63,278 nt of DNA from Pediococcus argentinicus (GTDB lineage Bacteria > Bacillota > Bacilli > Lactobacillales > Lactobacillaceae), in contig NZ_JQCQ01000007.1 of the NCBI RefSeq assembly GCF_001437605.1, forward strand, positions 1 to 63,278, written 5' to 3'. Positions 21,073-31,010 of this stretch are shown piece after piece. Below the pieces are notes generated by a model. That model searched no databases and had not been told where the DNA came from. It saw only the letters and a list, made by a program, of their open reading frames with translations. Positions within the stretch are counted from its first letter, which is position 1, and each line of letters starts with the position of its first letter. The position numbers were made by a program, and so were the translations under genes.

Positions 21073-22895
21073 TGGCATTTTCAATTTTGAGTCGGAAACA
21101 AGATATTGAGAGATTAAAGAATGAAAAACTAGATTTACTTACAATTGGTGGAGGAATCACAGGTGCCGGTGTAGCTATTCAAGCAAGTTCAATGGGTATG
21201 AACAATGCCTTGATTGAAATGCAAGATTTCGCTGAAGGAACTTCATCACGTTCCACTAAATTAGTTCATGGTGGTATCCGTTATTTGAAGAACTTCGATG
21301 TTGAAGTGGTTTCGGATACTGTTAAAGAGCGTGCGGTTGTTCAAGGTGTTGCTCCACATATCCCACGCCCCGATCCAATGCTTCTCCCAATTTATGACGA
21401 ACCAGGTGCAACATTTGACATGTTCTCAGTTAAAGTTGCAATGAACCTTTATGATCAACTAGCTGGGGTTACAGATCCTAAGTTTACTAACTATACAATT
21501 TCAAAAGAAGAAGTACTTCAACGTGAACCACAACTTAAACCAGAAGGCTTGCTTGGTGGTGGTGTTTACCTTGACTTCCGTAACAATGATGCTCGTTTGG
21601 TAATTGAAAACATCAAAAAGGCCCATGAAAATGGTGGATTGATGGTTAGCCATATTCAAGCTCTTCACATTTTGCATGATGAAAATGGTCGTGTAAATGG
21701 AGTTCATGTTAAGGATCTTCTTAATGATGAAGAATTTGATATTCACGCAAACTTGGTAATCAACACAACTGGTCCATGGTCAGACTTTATTCGTGAAATG
21801 GATGACAAACAAAAAGTTGTTCCACAAATGCGTCCAACCAAAGGTGTTCATTTAGTTGTTGATAGCAAACGTTTGAGTGTTCCACAACCAACATACTTTG
21901 ATTCAGGTAAGCAAGATGGTCGTATGATCTTTGTCATTCCACGTGAAGACAAGACTTACTTCGGTACTACAGATACTGACTACAAAGGTGACTTCAAGCA
22001 TCCACGTGTTGAACAAGAAGATATTGATTACTTATTTGATATTATTAACACACGTTATCCTGAAGCTCACATTACAGTCGATGATATTGAAGCAAGTTGG
22101 GCAGGTTTACGTCCATTGATTTCTTCAAATGGAAGTTCTGACTACAACGGTGGTAACTCCGGAAAGATTACAAGCAAGAGTTTTGACGAAGTTATTGATA
22201 TTGTTGATAAGTTTGAAAAGAAAGAAGCATCACACGAAGACGTTGAAGATGTCCTCAATAATTTGGAAAGCACATTATCAGAAGGTAAATTAAATCCTTC
22301 CGCAGTTTCACGTGGTAGTTCACTCGAAGTTTCTGACGATGGTTTGATTACACTTGCTGGTGGTAAGATTACTGACTACCGTAAGATGGCTGCAGGTGCA
22401 ATTGCATTGATTGCTCAATTATTGAAGAAAGACTTTGGCGAAAACTTCAACGAAATCGATTCTAAACACCTTGAAGTTTCAGGTGGCGACATCGATCCTA
22501 ACAACGTTGATGCAACAATTTCATTCTTTGCAAAGCAAGGTATTGAAAGTGGATTATCCAAGGAAGAAGCAGAACGTATTGCTAACTTATTTGGTTCAAA
22601 TGCCTCACGTGTATTTAGCCAAATTGGTAAAATCGATGCTGCTCCTGGATTGAGCTTAGCAGAAACAATTAGCTTACACTATTCATTAGATGAAGAAATG
22701 ACGTTAACCCCAGTTGATTATCTATTGCGTCGTACCAACCATTTGCTCTTCCAGCATGACACAATTAACGATATTAAAGATGGCGTTGTCAATGAAATGG
22801 CTCGTTACTTTAACTGGTCAGATGCTGAAAAAGATGCACAAATGAAGAAGTTAAATGACACAATCGATGAGGCAAGTCTAAAGTATCTGAAATAA
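21072..22895 (+). CDS. glpO: Alpha-glycerophosphate oxidase (FAD-dependent)
   Basis: A 607-residue GlpD/GlpO-family flavoprotein. The Rossmann fold is LTIGGGITGAGVAIQ near residue 25, followed by SSRSTKLVHGGIRYL. A segment of about 50 residues rich in Glu, Asp and Ser (about 375-425, before DDGLITLAGGKITDYRKMA) is the insertion that marks the oxidases of lactic acid bacteria and streptococci, as opposed to respiratory GlpD. It would oxidise glycerol 3-phosphate to dihydroxyacetone phosphate with O2, giving H2O2. Whether it acts as oxidase or dehydrogenase is inferred from the insertion and the operon. Confidence 0.92.
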
Positions 22896-22910
22896 TAAGG
22901 AGGCCTTCCT

Positions 22911-23633
22911 ATGCATGATAGTCTAACCTTACAATTAGTAGGAGAATTTATTGGAACCTTAGTTTTGATTTTACTTGGTGATGGTGTCGTTGCTGCGGTT
23001 AGTTTGAATAAAACTAAATCGCAGGGCGCTGGATGGATAGCTATTTCACTTGGTTGGGGATTGGCAGTTACGATGGGTGTTTATGTTTCAGCATTCCTCA
23101 GCCCAGCACACTTAAACCCAGCCGTTTCTTTTGCAATGGCCTTGGCTGGTAAGTTTCCAATGGCACATGTAATTCCATATAGTTTAGCACAATTAGCTGG
23201 TGGATTTGTTGGTGCGGCTCTTGTTTGGATTCACTACGGACCACATTGGAAAGAAACCAAAGACCAGGCAGCTATCTTAGGAGTTTTCGCTACGGGTCCT
23301 GCAATTAGAAATTATGCAGCCAACCTTGTAAGTGAAATTATTGGAACATTCATGTTGGTATTTGGTCTGTTAGCCTTCACAAAAGGAGACTTTACGAGCG
23401 GATTAAATCCAATCGTTGTTGGATTATTAATTACCGCAATTGGTCTTTCACTTGGTGGGACCACCGGATACGCAATTAATCCAGCTCGAGACCTTGGACC
23501 ACGTATTGCGCATGCAGTTCTACCAATTGCTAACAAAGGTGGATCAGACTGGAGTTACAGTTGGATCCCAGTTGTTGGTCCTTTGATTGGTGGTGCAATT
23601 GCCGCTGGTGTCTTTGCTCTAATTTCGAAATAA
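22911..23633 (+). CDS. glpF: Glycerol uptake facilitator (aquaglyceroporin)
   Basis: A 240-residue MIP-family channel with six helices and two re-entrant NPA loops: LNPAVSFAMAL (about residue 65) and INPARDLGPR (about residue 188). The Asp after the second NPAR is the usual mark of a glycerol channel rather than a water channel. It lies 15 bases after glpO behind AAGGAGG and closes the operon, supplying substrate to GlpK. Confidence 0.94.
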   Translation: MHDSLTLQLVGEFIGTLVLILLGDGVVAAVSLNKTKSQGAGWIAISLGWGLAVTMGVYVSAFLSPAHLNPAVSFAMALAGKFPMAHVIPYSLAQLAGGFVGAALVWIHYGPHWKETKDQAAILGVFATGPAIRNYAANLVSEIIGTFMLVFGLLAFTKGDFTSGLNPIVVGLLITAIGLSLGGTTGYAINPARDLGPRIAHAVLPIANKGGSDWSYSWIPVVGPLIGGAIAAGVFALISK

Positions 23634-23645
23634 CAAATTAATTTT

Positions 23646-23707
23646 AAAAAGCATTCTACAAGACAATGTAGCCGTTGGGTTAGGTTGCCAGGTGGAATGC
23701 TTTTTTA
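23646..23707 (+). terminator. Terminator of the glycerol operon
   Basis: AAAAAGCATTC pairs with GAATGCTTTTTT; the long loop contains a TACA...TGTA secondary stem. Confidence 0.75.
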
Positions 23708-23808
23708 TTAGGCATCAAAATGGATTTGAACTAGTCCAGATTGTTACACTAAAAGAAATTGTTTTATTAGGTTGAAAGACCTAGAATAAAGGAAATTAGG
23801 AGGTCGAC

Positions 23809-25386
23809 ATGGCGAATATTAAAAAGATGAACTTCTTTGGATTTTTCACATTAACAGCAGCAATGCTCATGTCAGCCGATGAATATCCCGCTTTTGCTCA
23901 ATCAGGATTATTATCGGTGCTGTATCTGGTATTAGCAGGTGTGATTTGGTTCCTACCAGTCGCACTGTGCTCAGCCGAACTTGCTACTATTGATGGAAAT
24001 GATGAGGGTGGAGTATTTAGTTGGGTGAAAAATATTCTTGGATCTCGCTGGGGATTTGTTGCTGTTTTCTTTCAATGGTTACAAATTACAGTTAACTTTA
24101 TTACGATGATTTACTTCATTATTGGTGCGTTATCGTATATTTTGCATTGGGATGCATTGAATACTAATCCCATTTTAAAATGGGGAGCATTTCTAATTAT
24201 TTACTGGGGAATGACCCTCTGGCAATTGGGTGGGGTGAATAAAACGGAAAAATTGGTTGATGTCAGCTTTTCTCTAGGAATTGTTTTCCCTTCAGTTGTT
24301 TTATTAGTTTTAGGTGTCCTTTATTTTTTCGGTTCGGGGAAAGTTGCTTTTGATGTTAACCTTCACGATAATGTGAGAGCTTTGAGCAGTAATTTTTCAT
24401 TGGATACAATTGTGCCTTACATATTAGCTTTTACGGGAATTGAGGCCTCTGCCTCGTATATTGCAGATTTAGATAAGCCGAAACGGAACTATCCTTTGGC
24501 AATGATCACATTAGTTGTCTTTGCCATTGTATTGGATTCCTTAGGAGGTTTGTCAGTTGCAGCGGTTGTACCAGTCAATGGCTTGACGCTTAATCAAGGT
24601 GTGATCCAAGCAGTTGGAATTATGTTTGATAAGACATTGCCTGTGTTACACGCTGGAGTCTATGTGATTGGTATTTTAATGGCGTTTGGGATGATTGGGG
24701 AAATTAGTTCTTGGATCATTGGCCCAGTGAAGTCACTCTTTGTGACAGCCGAAGATGGTATTCTACCACGCTATTGTTTACAAGTTAATAAAGATAAAGT
24801 TCCTGTTCGTATGATTATGATTCAAGGGATTGTAGTTACTATAATTAGTGGACTTTTGACCGTTGTATTTAAGGGAAGTAATGATGCTTATCAAATGGCG
24901 ATGTCACTAACCGTGATGTTGTATCTGGTGACTTATCTATTAATCTTCATTAGTTATCTGGTTCAAGTTAATGTACGAGATAAAAAGGATCGTGCTTTCC
25001 GTGTACCAGGTGGACGAATTGGGCAATATTTAATTTCTGGAATTGGTTTAATTACTTCAATGGCTGTTTTTTATTCAACCTTTATTCCAAACAAACATAT
25101 TAAAGGAATTTCAACTGGCACTTACACAGTAATCATGGTTATTTTCTTTGTCGTTATTTTTGGTGCTACGTTTTTAATTTATGAATTTGGTCATCGTTCA
25201 CCAAGTGTTGGAGGATACAACTGGCGCATTAAGCATCGAAAGTCGAACCATGTTCAAAAATCAATCTTCCCACAAGGTCGTTACGAACATGAAATCGAAC
25301 TGATTGAGGAAGCATTGAATAAAGATAAACAGGAAGTAAAGAGTGTTCTTAGTGCTAATAAAAAAAATACTGATATAAATCGTTGA
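23809..25386 (+). CDS. APC-family amino acid transporter (glutamate/GABA antiporter-like)
   Basis: A 525-residue integral membrane protein with about 12 helices. The start, FFGFFTLTAAMLMSADEYPAF, and EGGVFSWVKNILGSRWGF near residue 65 are typical of the glutamate:GABA antiporter branch (YjeM/GadC-like) of the APC superfamily. The soluble C-terminal tail of about 60 residues contains basic and acidic clusters; in GadC a C-plug closes the channel at neutral pH, but I cannot claim that here. No decarboxylase gene is adjacent, so the substrate is open. AGGAGG precedes the ATG. Confidence 0.8.
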   Translation: MANIKKMNFFGFFTLTAAMLMSADEYPAFAQSGLLSVLYLVLAGVIWFLPVALCSAELATIDGNDEGGVFSWVKNILGSRWGFVAVFFQWLQITVNFITMIYFIIGALSYILHWDALNTNPILKWGAFLIIYWGMTLWQLGGVNKTEKLVDVSFSLGIVFPSVVLLVLGVLYFFGSGKVAFDVNLHDNVRALSSNFSLDTIVPYILAFTGIEASASYIADLDKPKRNYPLAMITLVVFAIVLDSLGGLSVAAVVPVNGLTLNQGVIQAVGIMFDKTLPVLHAGVYVIGILMAFGMIGEISSWIIGPVKSLFVTAEDGILPRYCLQVNKDKVPVRMIMIQGIVVTIISGLLTVVFKGSNDAYQMAMSLTVMLYLVTYLLIFISYLVQVNVRDKKDRAFRVPGGRIGQYLISGIGLITSMAVFYSTFIPNKHIKGISTGTYTVIMVIFFVVIFGATFLIYEFGHRSPSVGGYNWRIKHRKSNHVQKSIFPQGRYEHEIELIEEALNKDKQEVKSVLSANKKNTDINR

Positions 25387-25570
25387 TATTTTGTGATTCT
25401 CATTTAAATGCTACATTTAGTCTTAATATTTCTAACAGAAATATTAGGATACCGCATTTAAAAATTACGAAAGTCTTATGTTTATAGTATTTAGACTTCT
25501 AATTTGATAGAATGATTATTGTTGTTATGAAGTTTGAGAAATAATTTTTTTACTAAAAGGGGACAAAAAC
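25387..25570. promoter_or_regulatory. Leader region of the asnB operon with a 12-bp palindrome
   Basis: CTTAATATTTCT (25422-25433) and AGAAATATTAGG (25437-25448) form a near-perfect 12-bp inverted repeat with a 3-base loop. No T-run follows, so it is more likely an operator than a terminator. A TAGAAT hexamer near 25507 may be the -10; its -35 is poor. Assignments are tentative. Confidence 0.4.
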
Positions 25571-27451
25571 ATGTGTGGTTTTGTTGGATATTTAGATCAA
25601 ACAGATGTAAACAAAGATACAATTAAGTCAATGGCTGATCGAATTAAACACCGTGGTCCAGATGACGAAGCATACTTCCAAGACGGTAATGCTTCAATGG
25701 GATTCCGTCGTTTATCAATTATTGACTTGGCTCACGGCCGTCAACCCATGATGAATAACACTAATACAAAGGTTTTAACCTTTAATGGTGAAATTTATAA
25801 CTATCAAGAAATCCGTGAAGAACTTAAACAATTAGGCTACGAATTCAAAACAGATGTAGATTCAGAAGTTTTGATTCATGGTTACGATGCATGGGGCCCA
25901 GAACTTCTTAAGAAATTGCGTGGTATGTTTGCTTTCGTAATTTATGATACAGAAAAGAAGGAAGTTTTTGGTGCTCGTGATCATTTTGGTATTAAACCAC
26001 TTTATTACTACGATGATGACAAAACATTCCTTTGGGGGTCAGAAATAAAAGCATTTTTGGAACATCCAAAGTTTGTTAAAGAATTCAACAAAGAATTATT
26101 ACCAGTTCATTTGAGTTTTGAATTTATTCCATCTAAAGAAACAATGTTCCGTAACGTATACAAACTACTTCCAGGAACATACTTCTTACACAAAGATGGT
26201 AAAACAGAAACACATACTTACTACAAGTTTAACTATGATCACATCGATGAAAATCAAACAATTGAAGAAGATGCTAAAAAAATTCGCACAATTGTTCATG
26301 ATTCAGTTGATGCACATATGATCGCTGATGTTGAAGTTGGTAGTTTCCTTTCTAGTGGAATTGATTCAAGTTATGTATTGGCCGAAGCAGCTAAATTCAA
26401 ACCTATTCAATCATTCTCACTGGGTTTTAGAGACTCTAAATATAGTGAATTAAGTTACTCAACTGAATTTGCTAAGGAAATCAACCAAAAGAATACACCA
26501 TTGTACATGGATGGTGATGACTACTTCGATATCTTACCAACTATCATGTACTACATGGACGAACCATTATCAAATCCATCTGCAATGCAACTCTTCTACC
26601 TATCAAAAGGAACTCGTAAGAGTGTCAAGGTTGCTTTATCAGGTGAAGGTGCTGATGAATTCTTCGGTGGATACAACACGTATCTTGAATCATTTACCTT
26701 TGAACGTTACCAAAGGATGGTCCCTGGCTTTATCCGTAAGGGCTTAGCTAAGGCTGTTTCAGGATTGCCTCGTTTCCATGGTAAACGTTTCTTAACTCGT
26801 GGGGCTCAACCACTTAGTGAACGTTACTACCGTGTAAACTACGTATTCAATGAACAAGATCGTGATAAGATTTTGAAAGATCCTAGTTTAAATGTTGATA
26901 CAGGTGAATATACAAAGCATATTTTTGATGAAGTTGCTGATAAAGATGAAATGACTCAAATGCAGTACTTCGACATTAATACATGGCTACCATACGATAT
27001 CTTGCACAAAGCTGATCGTATGAGTATGGCTAACTCACTTGAAGTACGTACACCATTGGTTGATAAAGAAGTTGCTAAATTTGCTTCAACTATGCCAATC
27101 AAGACACGTATTCACAAGGATGAAACTAAGATTTCACTTCGTACAGCTGCTGAAACTGAATTGCCAGAAAAGGTTGCTAAGAAGGAAAAACTTGGATTCC
27201 CATCACCAATTGCTAGCTGGATTAAAGAAGACAAGTATCGTACACGTATTGAAGAAGCATTCAATTCTGACGTTGCTAAGAAGTTCTTTAAACCAGAAGC
27301 TTTGATGCACATTCTAGAAGAACATGTTAATGGTAAATCTAGCATGCAAAAGATTTTCACAATTTATACATTTATTCTTTGGTATCAAGTTTACTTCCCA
27401 GAAGATACCAGTGCGAAGACCATTGATTTGGTTCACCGTACACAAGTTTAG
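25571..27451 (+). CDS. asnB: Glutamine-hydrolysing asparagine synthase (AsnB/AsnH type)
   Basis: A 626-residue enzyme with an N-terminal class II glutaminase domain (Cys2 in MCGFVGYLD, the nucleophile after Met removal; RGPDDEAYF) and a C-terminal synthase domain with the PP-loop SSGIDSSYV. It transfers ammonia from glutamine to a carboxylate activated by ATP. Paralogues of this length amidate peptidoglycan: B. subtilis AsnB acts on meso-DAP and L. lactis AsnH amidates the D-Asp cross-bridge. Placement 14 bases before murE and a D-Asp-ligase-like gene suggests the latter role. Free L-asparagine synthesis cannot be excluded. Confidence 0.9.
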   Translation: MCGFVGYLDQTDVNKDTIKSMADRIKHRGPDDEAYFQDGNASMGFRRLSIIDLAHGRQPMMNNTNTKVLTFNGEIYNYQEIREELKQLGYEFKTDVDSEVLIHGYDAWGPELLKKLRGMFAFVIYDTEKKEVFGARDHFGIKPLYYYDDDKTFLWGSEIKAFLEHPKFVKEFNKELLPVHLSFEFIPSKETMFRNVYKLLPGTYFLHKDGKTETHTYYKFNYDHIDENQTIEEDAKKIRTIVHDSVDAHMIADVEVGSFLSSGIDSSYVLAEAAKFKPIQSFSLGFRDSKYSELSYSTEFAKEINQKNTPLYMDGDDYFDILPTIMYYMDEPLSNPSAMQLFYLSKGTRKSVKVALSGEGADEFFGGYNTYLESFTFERYQRMVPGFIRKGLAKAVSGLPRFHGKRFLTRGAQPLSERYYRVNYVFNEQDRDKILKDPSLNVDTGEYTKHIFDEVADKDEMTQMQYFDINTWLPYDILHKADRMSMANSLEVRTPLVDKEVAKFASTMPIKTRIHKDETKISLRTAAETELPEKVAKKEKLGFPSPIASWIKEDKYRTRIEEAFNSDVAKKFFKPEALMHILEEHVNGKSSMQKIFTIYTFILWYQVYFPEDTSAKTIDLVHRTQV

Positions 27452-27465
27452 TTGGAGATGAGCAG

Positions 27466-29001
27466 ATGACACTTGAAATTGCCACAGTGAAGGCAATCCT
27501 GAAAGAACACAATTTATTAGTATCTGTGGATGAAGCCCAAGCGACTTCTTTCTCAGGAATCCAATACGATTCACGCAAAGTTACTGATGGAGATATGTTC
27601 TTTTGTAAAGGAAATTTCAAGCCAGCATATCTTATTTCAGCTAAAAACAGTGGAGCAACAGCTTATGTTGCTGAACAGAAATATGATGAAGGAACCGGCA
27701 TGACTGCGGTGATCGTTTCAAACGTGACCCGTGCCTTGGCGGTTCTTTCTGCTGCGTACTATGAATTTCCACAGGATGAATTATTTATAATTGCGATTAC
27801 TGGAACTAAAGGGAAAACCAGTACAGCATATTTTACTCACTCAATTTTAAAGAATCATACTGAAGGCAAAACGGCACTTTTTTCGACTATTGATCGAATT
27901 GTTGGTCCTGAACCAGAAGATGAATTTAAATCAGATTTAACAACGCCAGAATCACTCGATTTATTTCATGATATGAGAACGGCCGTTGATAAAGGGATGC
28001 AGACCCTCGTTATGGAGGTTTCATCTCAAGCATATCTGCGTGATCGTGTTTACGGTTTAAAATTTGATGTAGGTGTCTTTTTAAATATCACACCTGATCA
28101 TATTGGTCGTAATGAGCATAAAGACTTTGAAGATTACTTACACTGCAAATTACAGCTAATGGTTAACTCTAAGTATTGTGTGATTAATGCTGAGACTGAT
28201 CGTTTTGAAGATGTTTATATGACAGCTAAGGCTACCAGTCAGCCAGAACGAATCTTTACGTATGCGCGTGAAGGTGCCACATTAAGTTCAGATGTACAAC
28301 CAGACTTCACTTTCAAGAACGATCAAGATCGTTTAGATGATATGGAAATTTCCGTTCAAGCCAATTCTGATCGTGCAAAGGCATTAGATATTGCAGGGGA
28401 CTTTAAAGTAAATGTACCAGGGGACTATAATCAAAGTAATGCTACGGCTGCATTGATTACAGCTGGACTTGCTGGTGCCCAAGCTAGTGATGCAATCGCA
28501 CCACTTTCAAAAATTGTAATTCCCGGTCGAATGGAACATCTAGATGTTCCTAATCACGGAATGGTGTTTGTTGATTATGCGCATAATTATGCCAGCATGA
28601 AGGCTTTATTGCACTTCCTACATGGTCAATATCCAGATGGAAAAGTAATTGTGGTTGTTGGTAGTCCTGGTGATAAGGGAATTTCACGTCGCGCCGGATT
28701 TGGTAAAGCCTTGAGTGCTCACGCTGATTTAGCATATTTAACGACTGATGATCCTGGCTTTGAAGATCCCAATGCAATCAATGATGAAATTGAACAAAGC
28801 ATTACGCCAAATACCGTTCAAGTTAAGCGGATTTTAGACCGTCGTGAAGCCATTGAAACAGCAATTAAGGATAGTAAAACCGGCGACGTAGTTGTTTTAG
28901 CCGCTAAAGGTGACGACCATTATCAGAAGATTCGTGGGGTAGATACTCCATGGCCAAGTGATATGGTTGTTGCAAATGAAGTAAAGAGAGGATTGGAATA
29001 A
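27466..29001 (+). CDS. murE: UDP-MurNAc-tripeptide synthetase MurE (probably L-lysine adding)
   Basis: A 511-residue Mur ligase. The ATP loop is GTKGKTST at residues 113-120; Lys228 in YLHCKLQLM is the expected carbamylated lysine; the C-domain has SPGDKGISRRAG. The amino-acid-recognition site reads DDPG (428-431), like the DNPA of Lys-type enzymes and unlike the DNPR of meso-DAP-type enzymes, so it most likely adds L-Lys to UDP-MurNAc-L-Ala-D-Glu. It sits in an operon with genes that would build on that lysine. The start follows GGAGATG. Confidence 0.9.
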   Translation: MTLEIATVKAILKEHNLLVSVDEAQATSFSGIQYDSRKVTDGDMFFCKGNFKPAYLISAKNSGATAYVAEQKYDEGTGMTAVIVSNVTRALAVLSAAYYEFPQDELFIIAITGTKGKTSTAYFTHSILKNHTEGKTALFSTIDRIVGPEPEDEFKSDLTTPESLDLFHDMRTAVDKGMQTLVMEVSSQAYLRDRVYGLKFDVGVFLNITPDHIGRNEHKDFEDYLHCKLQLMVNSKYCVINAETDRFEDVYMTAKATSQPERIFTYAREGATLSSDVQPDFTFKNDQDRLDDMEISVQANSDRAKALDIAGDFKVNVPGDYNQSNATAALITAGLAGAQASDAIAPLSKIVIPGRMEHLDVPNHGMVFVDYAHNYASMKALLHFLHGQYPDGKVIVVVGSPGDKGISRRAGFGKALSAHADLAYLTTDDPGFEDPNAINDEIEQSITPNTVQVKRILDRREAIETAIKDSKTGDVVVLAAKGDDHYQKIRGVDTPWPSDMVVANEVKRGLE

Positions 29002-30258
29002 ATGGAAAGACCAGAAAATAATTTCACACCAATTTTATTAGGAAGCGATTTTAATGCATATGGGTTTGCTCGTGCATTTTTCGAAATCACAGGACGTCGT
29101 GTTAAAGCGATTGCCGGCACCGAACTTGCACCAACTCGTTATTCTAAGATTGTTGAAGTAGAAACCATTCCCGGTTTTTCCGAAGATCCTGTCTTTATGG
29201 AATCAATGCGTGAGATTGCAAAACGTTATGAGAATGCTGATGAAAAAATTATTTTGTTAGCAATGGGTGATGGCTATGCTGAACTCATTTCAAAACATAA
29301 AGAAGAACTTTCAAAGACTTTCGTATGTCCTTATATCGATTATGATTTATTGAAACAATTGAACAATAAGGAACGTTTCTATGAAATCTGCGATAAATAT
29401 GATTTACCTTATCCTGCAACAAAGATTGTCACAAAGCAGGACCATGAAAATGGTGGTTCAATCAAGTCTCCATTTGATTTTCCAGTTGCTTTAAAGCCAG
29501 CTGATAGTGTTGAGTGGTTGGATATTCATTTTGAAGGTCGTAAAAAGGCATTCCGTATTAAGACGCAGGCTGAATTAGATGATATTATCGGTAAGATTTA
29601 TGATAATGGCTATACTTCAGATCTAATTTTACAGGACTTTATTCCTGGTGATGACAGTAATATGCGTGTTGTTAATGCGTATGTTGATCAAAATCATCAT
29701 GTTAAAATGATGTGTCTCGGTCATCCTCTTTTGGAAGATCCAGCTCCTTCTGCAATTGGAAATTATGTAGCTATTTTGCCAGAGTACAACGACGATATTT
29801 ACCAAACGGTTAAGAACTTTTTGGAAAGTATCGAATATACCGGGTTTGCTAACTTTGATATGAAGTACGACGAACGTGATGGCAAGTTTAAACTATTTGA
29901 AATTAATATTCGTCAAGGACGTAGTAGTTTCTTTGTTACTCTAAACGGTTACAGTTTAGCTAAGTGGGTTGTTGATGATTACGTTGATAATACGTTGGCT
30001 GATAAAGAGACTGTTTACGCTAATGATGTCGATGATAACCGTAAGCTATGGTTAGGTGTGCCAGTTCGAGTATTTAAGAAGTATGCTCGCGACAACGATG
30101 AAAAGAAGACTGCTTTGAAATTAATCAAGGAAGGCCACTATGGTTTAACAGCTTTCTATGATCAAGATGAAAACCTCAAGCGAACATTATTGTTAGCTTG
30201 GATGAATCATAACTACGTTAAGAACTTCCGTAAATTCTTTAAAGAAAATAAGGGATGA
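29002..30258 (+). CDS. ATP-grasp carboxylate-amine ligase (D-aspartate ligase-like)
   Basis: A 418-residue ATP-grasp enzyme: N-terminal pre-ATP-grasp fold (ILLGSDFNAYGFARAFFE), ATP-binding Lys in FPVALKPAD, and the Mg-binding run FKLFEINIRQGRSSFF near residue 295. The length and the layout fit the D-aspartate ligase group (Aslfm of E. faecium), which couples D-Asp to the side chain of L-Lys in UDP-MurNAc-pentapeptide. It starts directly at the stop of murE and is followed 6 bases on by a racemase that could supply D-Asp. The function is inferred from family and context. Confidence 0.8.
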   Translation: MERPENNFTPILLGSDFNAYGFARAFFEITGRRVKAIAGTELAPTRYSKIVEVETIPGFSEDPVFMESMREIAKRYENADEKIILLAMGDGYAELISKHKEELSKTFVCPYIDYDLLKQLNNKERFYEICDKYDLPYPATKIVTKQDHENGGSIKSPFDFPVALKPADSVEWLDIHFEGRKKAFRIKTQAELDDIIGKIYDNGYTSDLILQDFIPGDDSNMRVVNAYVDQNHHVKMMCLGHPLLEDPAPSAIGNYVAILPEYNDDIYQTVKNFLESIEYTGFANFDMKYDERDGKFKLFEINIRQGRSSFFVTLNGYSLAKWVVDDYVDNTLADKETVYANDVDDNRKLWLGVPVRVFKKYARDNDEKKTALKLIKEGHYGLTAFYDQDENLKRTLLLAWMNHNYVKNFRKFFKENKG

Positions 30259-30264
30259 TTAATA

Positions 30265-30972
30265 ATGAAAGACTTTTTTACAATTATCGGTGGAATGGGA
30301 ACTCCTGCAACTGAGAGTTATATTCGACTTTTAAATAAACGAACTCCAGCTCATAAGGATCAAGATTATTTGAACTATATTCTGGTTAACCATGCTACGG
30401 TTCCAGACCGTTCGACTTATTTACTGGATAACTCAAAACCTAATCCATATCCTGATTTATTGGAGGATATTAAGGCACAAAGCGAGTTACATCCAGCATT
30501 TTTTGTTATTGCATGTAACACAGCCCATTACTTCTATGATGATTTGCAAAAGGCAACTGATGTTCCAATCGTTCACATGCCTCGCGAAACTGTAAAATTA
30601 ATTAAGAAGCAATACCCAGAAGCTAAGCGAGTGGGTATTATCGGAACCCCAGGAACAACTAGTGATGGTATTTATGATCGTGAATTGGAAGCTTTAGATT
30701 ATGAAGTTGTGAAACCAACTCCAGAAATTCAAGATATGACTAGTAAGTTAATTTTTGATGATATCAAAGCTAATAATCAGGTTGACGACAAGTTGTTTTA
30801 TTCAATTTTAAATAAAATGATTAACGAACAAAAGTCTGATGTTGTTATTCTGGGATGCACCGAGTTATCATATGCACAAGAAATGGCTCATGAACACAAT
30901 TTCCCAGTAATGGATTCACAGCTTGTTTTAGTTGATAAATCGATTGAGATGGCTATGAAATTACGCAATTAA
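30265..30972 (+). CDS. Aspartate/glutamate racemase family protein (probable aspartate racemase)
   Basis: A 235-residue PLP-independent racemase with two catalytic cysteines: Cys84 in VIACNTAHYF and Cys198 in ILGCTELSYA. It begins FTIIGGMGTPATESYI, the aspartate-racemase rather than MurI form. In this operon it would convert L-Asp to D-Asp for the adjoining ligase. Confidence 0.85.
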   Translation: MKDFFTIIGGMGTPATESYIRLLNKRTPAHKDQDYLNYILVNHATVPDRSTYLLDNSKPNPYPDLLEDIKAQSELHPAFFVIACNTAHYFYDDLQKATDVPIVHMPRETVKLIKKQYPEAKRVGIIGTPGTTSDGIYDRELEALDYEVVKPTPEIQDMTSKLIFDDIKANNQVDDKLFYSILNKMINEQKSDVVILGCTELSYAQEMAHEHNFPVMDSQLVLVDKSIEMAMKLRN

Positions 30973-31002
30973 AAAAATCTTCCAGAGATGGAAGATTTTT
31001 TT
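30971..31002. terminator. Bidirectional terminator between racemase and ABC permease
   Basis: AAAAAATCTTCC and GGAAGATTTTTT with a six-base loop; A and T runs on both sides serve the two convergent transcripts. Confidence 0.88.
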
Positions 31003-31010
31003 GTCTAAAA

